Part shown: positions 32,911-39,492 of the stretch, piece after piece
Layout: each line of letters opens with the position of its first letter
How positions within the stretch are numbered: position 1 is the first letter of the stretch
NCBI GenBank assembly: GCA_017462645.1
Contig: JAFTQR010000008.1
Span: 1 to 39,492, forward strand
Reading direction: 5' to 3'
Length of the DNA: 39,492 nucleotides
Source: Acholeplasmatales bacterium
Lineage (GTDB): Bacteria > Bacillota_I > Bacilli_A > Acholeplasmatales > Anaeroplasmataceae
Made by a program: the position numbers and the translations under genes
The notes under the pieces: generated by a model
Told to the model about the DNA's origin: nothing
Seen by the model: the letters and a program-made list of their open reading frames with translations, nothing else
The model's database searches: none

Positions 32911-34869
32911 TTATTCTTCTTTAGGAAGTAAATATTCTCCTCTATAATTAGAAAAGCCCTCATTAGGATATTTATCATATTCAATTGGCTTTGAATATTC
33001 ATTTGCCTTGTATATCCACATATTATTTAAATCCCAGCAAATGATTTCATCAATTCCATCATTATCTATATCAAATGCCTCACAGCATAATGTAGGATGA
33101 CCATCATTTGGAAATAAAACAACCTTATCAAGCTCATAATCAATTAAGCCACCATCCAAGCCACTATGTAGCAATGCAAGAATATGCTTTCCATCATAAT
33201 TTACAGGAGTAATTATATTGCCATTAGAACGCTGTTCCATCTCATGTAATAAATTACCATCATAATCATACATACAAATAATACCATCACTACCCCAGAA
33301 GGCAGTTGCGCAAATTTGTAGTCCCTCAATATTATTATCATATTTAGCAACGCTTATTCTTTGAGCATGACCTATTTCATTATGCTTATATATTGTTCCA
33401 TCTAAATTAACAATATTCATACCCTCATTTCCAGAGGCTAAGATTAATCTTTTAGGATGATCCTTATGCAGTCTTGCATAAATTATTTCATCTGTATGAT
33501 CTGAATTCATTGGTAAAGAAAAGATCATTTTACCATCATGATCAATTAAATCATAACCAACAAGCATTTCATCCTTGCCATCTCCATCAAAGTCAAAAAT
33601 ATATGGAAAATGGCCTGTGTTTTTATGATTATATCGCCACATTAGCTCCATATTTTCATCATAAGCCCATACGTTACGATATCTATCCTTAATTATAAAA
33701 TTACCCTTATAGCCTAAGCCCTTAAAATCAGCAACCCTTATCGCATCAACATTTAATCTATAAAATGGATGATATGCCATCAATGGGTCATCCTTTACAA
33801 CAGGTGTAGGCATTTTTTTAATTATACTTCCAGTTAATAAATCAGCTATAACAACCTCAAAATCCATTGAGTATATTACCTCTAATTTACCATCATTATT
33901 AACATCAGCGATTTGAAATGGTAAGTCACATGATATTAATGTATTATCAATAGAATTATTTGCTTCTCCTAAACACCATAAAACATTACCATCAATGTCA
34001 AAGGCTGTTAAGCACGATAGTCTTGCGAAGGAATCTCTAATCATTCTCTTTTGATGCTGTGCTAATAGAAAAATTGTTTTTCCTTCTACATTAGCAATTC
34101 TTAATTGTCTACCACTACCAAAGCTCTTTAAATCAATTTTTTTAATACATTCTAGCTTTGGATATTTAGCTCTTTTAGACTCTAATAATTCATTATTAGC
34201 TTTAATTCTATCATTATGCTTTTCATATTCTGATTCATCCATATAAAGCTTAATATCACTATAGCGGCATGCGCTTTTAGATACTAAAGCTACTCTACTT
34301 CCATATTTAAAATCAAGATTTCCATTTAATACATTTTTATCATCTAATAAAACATTTACTATATTATCATGTAATATAATTTTAATATTGTAGGTTTTTA
34401 AATCATCTAAAGCAAAATCATATGAGTCAACAATATCAAAATTCTCCTCATGTCTTTTATATAGACTAATATTATTTTCACGTAAGCCTACAGCATAATA
34501 ATTCCTAGATGTAATATATGAAAAGGCCATACCACAAAAGTGATTTAATTCAAATAATCTTATATTAAACTCTAAAGTAAAATCAGCATATATTTTCTGA
34601 TTATGAACTAAACAGCAATATACATTCTCAAATGCACCTTTAGTATTATCACCACGGTTTTGTTCCATATATCTTTTATTACCATCAGATGTTACAAGCC
34701 AGCTTCCATCTAAGCTTCTCCATTGATGAAGGGGAATTGGATCATACCAATTACCATAATTTCCATTTTGTATAATATGATGGTATTCACCTAATGCAGA
34801 GTGTGCCTTATCATATGGAAATTCATTTAAATCAAGATCCTTAAAATCCTCATTAATTATTAATTTCAT
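32911..34869 (-). CDS. Beta-propeller (FG-GAP-like) protein with LamG-like N-terminus
   Basis: 652-residue protein with no signal peptide or membrane helix. Residues 1-215 look like a concanavalin-type beta sandwich (YADFTLEFNIRLFELNHFCG, DLKTYNIKIILHDNIVNVLLDDK). Residues about 240-640 carry Ca-loop-like repeats typical of FG-GAP/VCBS blades: DVNNDGKLEVIY, DFDGDGKDEMLVGY, DIDNDGIDEIICW. HTDEIIYARL and IGHAQRISVAKY recall polysaccharide-lyase propellers, so a cytosolic role on pectin or rhamnogalacturonan fragments is possible but unproven. The ATG at 34869 overlaps the TGA stop of the HAD gene (TGATG). Confidence 0.7.
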   Translation of the reverse strand: MKLIINEDFKDLDLNEFPYDKAHSALGEYHHIIQNGNYGNWYDPIPLHQWRSLDGSWLVTSDGNKRYMEQNRGDNTKGAFENVYCCLVHNQKIYADFTLEFNIRLFELNHFCGMAFSYITSRNYYAVGLRENNISLYKRHEENFDIVDSYDFALDDLKTYNIKIILHDNIVNVLLDDKNVLNGNLDFKYGSRVALVSKSACRYSDIKLYMDESEYEKHNDRIKANNELLESKRAKYPKLECIKKIDLKSFGSGRQLRIANVEGKTIFLLAQHQKRMIRDSFARLSCLTAFDIDGNVLWCLGEANNSIDNTLISCDLPFQIADVNNDGKLEVIYSMDFEVVIADLLTGSIIKKMPTPVVKDDPLMAYHPFYRLNVDAIRVADFKGLGYKGNFIIKDRYRNVWAYDENMELMWRYNHKNTGHFPYIFDFDGDGKDEMLVGYDLIDHDGKMIFSLPMNSDHTDEIIYARLHKDHPKRLILASGNEGMNIVNLDGTIYKHNEIGHAQRISVAKYDNNIEGLQICATAFWGSDGIICMYDYDGNLLHEMEQRSNGNIITPVNYDGKHILALLHSGLDGGLIDYELDKVVLFPNDGHPTLCCEAFDIDNDGIDEIICWDLNNMWIYKANEYSKPIEYDKYPNEGFSNYRGEYLLPKEE

Positions 34870-35501
34870 CAAAACACCTCCATTAAATCTACAATACTAT
34901 CATATATTAAAACATTTGCCTTGGTTAATACCTCTACAGATTGATGTCCACATTTAACTAAAGCACAATTAACACCCATAGCCTCTGCAACCTCATAATC
35001 ATGTAATGTATCACCTATGAATAATATCTCATCCTTTGAAATATTATTTCTTTTAATAAAATCTATTCCTATATCAAGCTTGCTAGCAGCATTAATATCA
35101 GTAATACCTAATATCTCATCAAAATATTTATCAATACCATATGATTTACATTGCTGTAACAAATTATTTTTCTCACTAGCTGATAAAATATAAAGCTTTA
35201 TATTTTTATTTTTCAAATATTGTAACGCTTCATAAACCCCATCATACAAACCACATTCTAAGCTTTGTGGTTGATATTTTTCAATAAACTTAATAGCTAA
35301 TGATTCATATGATTCTATATTAAAATCTATTCCAGCGGCAATATAATAATCTCTTATTGGAAATGTAAAAATATTACGATATTTATTTAAGTCAACAGTA
35401 GCCTTACCTTGGCTTTTTAATAAATCATTTAATAAATTTAAACATAAATCAACATCATTAATTAATGTTCCATTAAAATCAAATATAATATGCTTTATCA
35501 T
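34869..35501 (-). CDS. HAD-superfamily phosphatase with DFNGT motif
   Basis: 210-residue HAD hydrolase of the phosphoglycolate-phosphatase/PpaX type with an alpha-helical cap. Motif I is FDFNGTL (8-14): the usual second Asp, the acid-base residue, is Asn. Motif II is LSAS (Ser in place), motif III Lys is in ASKLDIG, and motif IV is FIGDTLHDYEVA. It precedes the propeller gene with a TGATG overlap, so the two are likely co-translated. A sugar-phosphate substrate is plausible. TGA is followed in frame by TGA, one codon, then TAA. Confidence 0.85.
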   Translation of the reverse strand: MIKHIIFDFNGTLINDVDLCLNLLNDLLKSQGKATVDLNKYRNIFTFPIRDYYIAAGIDFNIESYESLAIKFIEKYQPQSLECGLYDGVYEALQYLKNKNIKLYILSASEKNNLLQQCKSYGIDKYFDEILGITDINAASKLDIGIDFIKRNNISKDEILFIGDTLHDYEVAEAMGVNCALVKCGHQSVEVLTKANVLIYDSIVDLMEVF

Positions 35502-35520
35502 ATTATCACCTCAAAAAAAA

Positions 35521-35546
35521 GCTTATGAATAGAGTCATTCATAAGC
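35521..35546 (-). terminator. Terminator of the hemolysin III gene
   Basis: Stem GCTTATGAAT/ATTCATAAGC with a 6-nt loop, followed by eight T on the minus strand, just upstream of the HAD gene. Confidence 0.9.
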
Positions 35547-35560
35547 ATTATACATTAAAT

Positions 35561-36211
35561 TTAAACAAATAGATAGGCAAAAATTGCAATATAGTGCAAT
35601 ATTGAACCACCTAGCACGAAAAAATGCCATACAAAATGTGCATATTTAAATCTAGCACCATAAAATACTATACCCAAAGAATAGGTTAAGCCTCCTGCTA
35701 AAATTAACCAGAAAAATCCTATCGAGAATCTATACATATCAGGAATAAACATAATACCACACCAGCCTAATATTAGACATAAAATAACCTGTGGAATAGT
35801 ATTCTTTTGTTTAGATAAAACCCTCAGCAATATAGCACTTACAACAACTACCCATTGAATTATCAAGAAAATAATTCCTTTACTTCCACCAATAAGCATT
35901 ATCAATATTGGAGCATAAGTACCTGCAATTTGTACAAAGATAGCACTATGGTCAAATATTCTAAATAATCTTTTAACCTTAGTATCTCTTTTAAAAGCAT
36001 GATATAAGCAGCTAGATGTATAAACAAACAACATACTTATACTGTAAATCAGACCTGCAATAACCTCAAGTGCACCTTCTGCAAATATAGATAATAAAAC
36101 AATAGCTACTATCGCAAAAATAGCACCACAACCATGAGTAACAGCGTTACCTATTTCCTCACCTAATGATTGATACCTCTTCTTTTTTACCGCAATACTT
36201 TTCTCTTCCAT
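35561..36211 (-). CDS. Hemolysin III family (PAQR-like) membrane protein
   Basis: 216-residue membrane protein with seven helices, the standard size of the YqfA/hemolysin III family. SLGEEIGNAVTHGCGAIFAI, SSCLYHAF, FDHSAIFVQIAGTYAP and the C-terminal WHFFVLGGSILHY carry the conserved His, Asp and Ser residues of the putative metal site. The name reflects an old assay; the likely role is in membrane lipid or stress physiology. I use ATG 36211 with GGTGAT upstream; an ATG at 36223 is in frame but overlaps that site. Confidence 0.9.
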   Translation of the reverse strand: MEEKSIAVKKKRYQSLGEEIGNAVTHGCGAIFAIVAIVLLSIFAEGALEVIAGLIYSISMLFVYTSSCLYHAFKRDTKVKRLFRIFDHSAIFVQIAGTYAPILIMLIGGSKGIIFLIIQWVVVVSAILLRVLSKQKNTIPQVILCLILGWCGIMFIPDMYRFSIGFFWLILAGGLTYSLGIVFYGARFKYAHFVWHFFVLGGSILHYIAIFAYLFV

Positions 36212-36227
36212 AAATATCACCATTTAA

Positions 36228-36256
36228 AGTATAACACTTTTAAATGTGTTTTTCAA
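36228..36256 (-). promoter_or_regulatory. Promoter of the hemolysin III gene
   Basis: Minus-strand TTGAAA (36256-36251), 17-nt spacer, TATACT (36233-36228). The spacer contains an inverted repeat AACAC/GTGTT. Confidence 0.78.
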
Positions 36257-36280
36257 TACTAGATGACATTCTTTTTGTAA

Positions 36281-37222
36281 TTATTCGTAAAGATTTAGCG
36301 TGCTCCATAACTCATTTTTTATATCCTCAATTAGCCAGTCTGGAGATATAACCTTACATTTAGAGCCGAATGATAAAATAAAGGACATAATCATATTCTT
36401 ATTTTGCATTTCACATTCAAAGCGAATATGATTATCATCAATAATATCTATTTTTTGGTTTTTACCATAAACTCTTTCCTTCATTACTGTATTTAAGCCC
36501 TCTAGCTCTAACACTACTTTATAATAATCACCATTTTGCTTCATTCCGAATGAATCTAGGTAGTCTGATTCATTATATGTTTTTAAAATAGAAAAATGAT
36601 ATTTTGTCTTTAAAATACTATCAATTCTATTTAATTTAAAATAACCAAACTCATTTACTGTTTCATTCCATGCTAAAACAAACCATGACCCATTATATAC
36701 AAAAAGCTTATAAGGATGAATTGTATGAATTCTAAGTGTATTATTAGAAGATTCATAGTGAATTTCACACTTAATTTGTGATGAAATAGCTTCACTTAAT
36801 ATTAAATATCTTTCCTGAAGCTTATTTTTATCCATTGCTAGCGGGAATCTTTCAAGCATAGCAAGTGGAGTTATATCATTGCTTGATTGAATAGAAGCCA
36901 TTAGCTTTCCAACACTTTCCTCAAATAGCTTAGCATCTAAAAAATCCGGAGATTGATTTAAAAAATTCACACCATTATAAATAACATTTTTTTCTACATC
37001 ATTTAATTTTACAGATGGTAATATATCTCTTTTATCTAGCTTATAGCCTCCATATACACCCTTTGTAGAAATAATAGTATATCCAGCTGTTTCTATTTCC
37101 TTAATATATTCTCTTACATTTCTTTTATTAATCTCTAAAATATCTGCAAGCTCAGCACTTGAAACTACATCTCTACAGCTTAATATTTGAATAATTTTTA
37201 TACACGCAGCCGCTCTATTCAT
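36281..37222 (-). CDS. WYL-domain transcriptional regulator
   Basis: 313-residue DeoR/YafY-like regulator. The N-terminal HTH reads SSAELADILEINKRNVREYIKEIETAGYTII, followed by the wing STKGVYGGYKL. The middle WYL region has IHPYKLFVYNGSWFVLAWNE and FKLNRID. The C-terminal extension ends VISPDWLIEDIKNEL, the usual WCX part. WYL domains bind nucleotides or nucleic acid signals; the target is unknown. The palindrome-rich promoter suggests autoregulation. Monocistronic. Confidence 0.9.
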   Translation of the reverse strand: MNRAAACIKIIQILSCRDVVSSAELADILEINKRNVREYIKEIETAGYTIISTKGVYGGYKLDKRDILPSVKLNDVEKNVIYNGVNFLNQSPDFLDAKLFEESVGKLMASIQSSNDITPLAMLERFPLAMDKNKLQERYLILSEAISSQIKCEIHYESSNNTLRIHTIHPYKLFVYNGSWFVLAWNETVNEFGYFKLNRIDSILKTKYHFSILKTYNESDYLDSFGMKQNGDYYKVVLELEGLNTVMKERVYGKNQKIDIIDDNHIRFECEMQNKNMIMSFILSFGSKCKVISPDWLIEDIKNELWSTLNLYE

Positions 37223-37255
37223 AACAACACCCCAACAATCGAAAAATACGTTTTA

Positions 37256-37307
37256 ATTATAACATTATAATTAAATTATTTCAATTGAAATTGACATAAT
37301 TAATGTC
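37256..37307 (-). promoter_or_regulatory. WYL-regulator promoter with stacked palindromes
   Basis: Minus-strand TTGAAA (37284-37279), 17-nt spacer, TATAAT (37261-37256). Inverted repeats overlap it: AATTATAA/TTATAATT across the -10 (37255-37272), ATTTCAATTGAAAT across the -35 (37278-37291) and GACAT/ATGTC upstream (37293-37307). Confidence 0.7.
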
Positions 37308-37339
37308 TAATTGTAACTATAAATAAAGCAAGAAAAAAA

Positions 37340-37353
37340 GAGCCTTAAGGCTC
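37340..37353 (-). terminator. Terminator of galU
   Basis: Stem GAGCC/GGCTC with a TTAA loop, followed by seven T on the minus strand. Confidence 0.88.
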
Positions 37354-37360
37354 CTTCTTC

Positions 37361-38242
37361 TTATAATTCTTTATATTTATTTTTAATTATTTCAACCATT
37401 GCGTCATGAAGATCATCTCTTGATAAGGCAAAATCTACTGTTGCCTCTAAAAAACCCTTCTTAGAACCAATATCATATCTTCTTCCATCAATAGCTAATG
37501 AATAAACATCCTGTTCAGACATTAATCTTAAGATTGAATCTGTAAGTTGAATTTCTCCACCAGCACCTCTTGTTTGAGTTTCTAAATAATTAAATATTTC
37601 ATTTGTTAATATATATCTACCACCAATTGCTAAATTAGATGGAGCATCCTCAATTTTTGGTTTTTCAACAACACTTTTAAGTTTTATTAACGAAGCCTTA
37701 TCAGTACTATCTAAAGGCTCACAAATACCATATTTACAAACATCTGTCATAGGAACCTCTAGTGTGCCTAAAATTGAGCATCCAGTTTGTTCGTACGCCT
37801 CAATTATTTGTAATGTCGCAGGCTTTTCTCTACCAACATATACATCATCACCTAATAATAAGGCGAATGGCTCACCTGATGCAAACTCTTTAGCACAAAG
37901 AACTGCATGACCAAGGCCTAATTGCTTGTGCTGATAAGTAAATTCTACCTTAATTTTATTTGGTAATTCTCTTATAATCTCAAGCTCAAGCTGCTTATTC
38001 TTTTCCTCTAAAAATCTTTCTAATGCAATGCTATTTCCGAAATGTGTTTTAACACATTCCTTACCCTCATTTATAATTATAAGGAATTCATCAATACCAC
38101 TTTCCATAGCCTCTCTAACAATATATTCTATTGTTGGAATATCTACTATAGGTAGCATTTCCTTTGGCATTGCCTTAGTAAATGGTAAGAATCTCGTACC
38201 AAATCCAGCAGCTGGAATAACTGCCTTTTTAATTTTCTTCAT
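37361..38242 (-). CDS. galU: UTP-glucose-1-phosphate uridylyltransferase
   Basis: Makes UDP-glucose from UTP and glucose 1-phosphate for glycolipid and envelope polymers. 293 residues, full length. The nucleotide-binding motif AVIPAAGFGTRFLPFTKAMPKEMLP lies at 8-32 with the PPi-interacting Arg and Lys. LGLGHAVLCAKE, LLGDDVYVG, VVEKPK and GGRYILTNEIF complete the sugar-nucleotide transferase signatures. It follows an envelope-type membrane protein by 16 nt with GAGGTG, so the two are co-transcribed. A terminator follows. Confidence 0.95.
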   Translation of the reverse strand: MKKIKKAVIPAAGFGTRFLPFTKAMPKEMLPIVDIPTIEYIVREAMESGIDEFLIIINEGKECVKTHFGNSIALERFLEEKNKQLELEIIRELPNKIKVEFTYQHKQLGLGHAVLCAKEFASGEPFALLLGDDVYVGREKPATLQIIEAYEQTGCSILGTLEVPMTDVCKYGICEPLDSTDKASLIKLKSVVEKPKIEDAPSNLAIGGRYILTNEIFNYLETQTRGAGGEIQLTDSILRLMSEQDVYSLAIDGRRYDIGSKKGFLEATVDFALSRDDLHDAMVEIIKNKYKEL

Positions 38243-38258
38243 AAAATCACCTCTTCGG

Positions 38259-39492
38259 TTAGTTATTATTTCCCTCTACGAATTCTGCATCAATAACATT
38301 TTCACTAGCTTTATTAGCCTCTAATACCTCTTTTGCAGTAACAGGCTTATCAGAAATTTGATTTGCAGTTTCCTTTTTAGTTAATGGATTACTAGAGACC
38401 ATTTTTACATTAGAAGTCTTTGCCTTAGTTCTAGTTTCAACAGCTTCTTTATTAACAGTATATTTATTATTACCCTTTTTACCTTCTCTAAGAACAAGTC
38501 TTTTAATAAATTTAAAATGGAAAATTAAGAAATATAAAATACCAGCTGCTAACACGAATAACGCAACAATACCTGCAGCATCCCAAATTAAGTCAGATGG
38601 TTGTAATTTATCATTTGAATATCTAAATGTAAAATTAGTTTTATCATTTCCATATAGGAATGATTCTTCAAAACCAGCAACTCTTAATTTATATGTATTA
38701 TTTTCATTTGTAATCTCATATAAAACATTATCACATAAAGCCTTAACGCTGCTTTCAGCTTCTGAAACAATTAAAGCCTCAGAGCCATTAATTGTTAATG
38801 AATCACCTGAAAAATCAATTGTATAAGTACTATATATTTCAGTTTGAGTAGTATTATTCGCAACATATTCAAAACTATGCTCACCATATAATGTATTATT
38901 TGAATTTGTTAATTCAACATCAAAGCCATTATAGTAAACTTCTAATGCCTTTTCTAATTTAGTTTTTTCAGCACCTGTTGAAGCATATATAGTATTATAT
39001 ATATCTAATAAAGGTTGAGCTCTCTCATAAAGCTCTTGATTATTAAAACTTAAATCTACATCATATGATGCTACAATATTATTATCTCCATCATTACCAA
39101 TTACACTAATTTTAGAAATTGGCTCATTATTTAGCTCAGTAGCTATACAGTCATAGATAGTTTCAGTTAAGGTAACTCCTATAAAGCCCCATGCATCATA
39201 TCTTTCAAAAGCATTTCTTTCAGAATTAATAACAGCTTCCTTTAATGATATAGGATTCTTAACATAACTATTACTATTTGTATTACTATCTATTACAAAT
39301 AGATAATCAAAATACTTACCACTGCTTGTTTCAAATCTTAATGCTGATTTATTAACCTCAACATAATTCTTTTCGCTTATTGCTTCATTTGTTATTTTGT
39401 TTATATAATTATATGCGTTAGTATTATAACCAGCAAGATAAACTAAAAATGCCAATATAATCGCGAAACTTACATATAAAACCTTAAGTATA
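38259..39492 (-). CDS. Membrane-anchored protein of unknown function, 5' end outside window
   Basis: The frame stays open to the window edge. From 39491 it reads ILKVLYVSFAIILAFLVYLAG, an N-terminal membrane helix, so the start lies outside the window; the TTG at 39455 falls within that helix. A large extracytoplasmic part follows (about 270 residues, Asn/Thr/Ser-rich, e.g. YIDFSGDSL-like strands). A second helix, AAGIVALFVLAAGILYFLIF, precedes a basic stretch and a polar cytosolic tail with many Lys, Thr and Asn. I do not recognise the family. The layout of two helices with an outer domain suggests a sensor or envelope protein. It is upstream of galU in the same unit. Confidence 0.75.
   Translation of the reverse strand, partial: ILKVLYVSFAIILAFLVYLAGYNTNAYNYINKITNEAISEKNYVEVNKSALRFETSSGKYFDYLFVIDSNTNSNSYVKNPISLKEAVINSERNAFERYDAWGFIGVTLTETIYDCIATELNNEPISKISVIGNDGDNNIVASYDVDLSFNNQELYERAQPLLDIYNTIYASTGAEKTKLEKALEVYYNGFDVELTNSNNTLYGEHSFEYVANNTTQTEIYSTYTIDFSGDSLTINGSEALIVSEAESSVKALCDNVLYEITNENNTYKLRVAGFEESFLYGNDKTNFTFRYSNDKLQPSDLIWDAAGIVALFVLAAGILYFLIFHFKFIKRLVLREGKKGNNKYTVNKEAVETRTKAKTSNVKMVSSNPLTKKETANQISDKPVTAKEVLEANKASENVIDAEFVEGNNN

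Noticed and set aside
37291-37320. Plus-strand TTGACA as a promoter
   Set aside because: No -10 at a suitable distance and no plus-strand gene follows; the bases are explained by the palindromes of the WYL promoter.
38028-38324. Plus-strand hydrophobic frame opposite galU
   Set aside because: It is the antisense of conserved GalU motifs.
1-39492. Full Mycoplasma-type code (UGA as the normal Trp codon)
   Set aside because: The genes are full length with Trp coded by TGG, and only one internal TGA was found. General reassignment does not fit, although rare read-through remains open.

Overview
The window is AT-rich (by eye near 30% GC) and almost entirely coded on the minus strand. It looks like an anaerobic, low-GC Gram-positive bacterium of the Bacillota, probably an uncultured gut Bacilli or Mollicutes-related lineage. 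Pointers are pyruvate:ferredoxin and indolepyruvate:ferredoxin oxidoreductases, a tRNA-sensing T-box leader, a GerW/YtfJ-type protein, a UPF0735 ACT protein, ComEA/ComEC, AGGAGG ribosome sites, a secreted pectate lyase lipoprotein and TTGACA/TATAAT-type promoters. No rRNA, tRNA, CRISPR array, transposase or phage gene is visible. TAA is the main stop codon, TAG is less common and TGA is rare.

Layout, left to right. 232-3723: a large pectate lyase lipoprotein with LacI/CcpA-like operators in its promoter. 3859-11481: a symporter and an acyl-CoA ligase behind a T-box whose specifier reads as UAC (Tyr), then an aryl-acid module of ACT protein, phenylacetate-CoA ligase and IorB/IorA. 11645-12756: the only plus-strand genes, a split chromate-type transporter. 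12775-14903: a GerW-like protein and asparagine synthase. 14965-17843: DUF1653, ComEC and ComEA. 17908-18884: a phosphodiesterase and a MarR regulator. 18998-22579: pyruvate:ferredoxin oxidoreductase interrupted near its end by an in-frame TGA. 22737-23884: DapA and a cold-shock protein. 24052-26337: a degenerate leucyl-tRNA synthetase paralogue next to an acyl carrier protein. 26399-30230: the threonine operon thrC-thrB-UPF0735-hom. 30357-32847: a short alanine racemase, a metallophosphoesterase and a thioredoxin-like lipoprotein. 32911-35501: a beta-propeller protein with a HAD phosphatase. 35561-39492: hemolysin III, a WYL regulator, GalU and a partial membrane protein.

How the parts may work together (inference): the symporter and two CoA ligases could import and activate aromatic acids, and IorAB could carboxylate the CoA esters reductively to aryl-pyruvates. 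That would be a salvage route to tyrosine or other aromatic amino acids, switched on by uncharged tRNA-Tyr. The other coherent blocks are pectin use, threonine biosynthesis and DNA uptake.

The observations most worth following up are the synthetase paralogue that has lost both catalytic signatures and lies downstream of an ACP, the Tyr T-box on a transporter/ligase pair, the in-frame TGA in the oxidoreductase, and a GerW-like gene with no AUG, GUG or UUG ahead of its conserved N-terminus.
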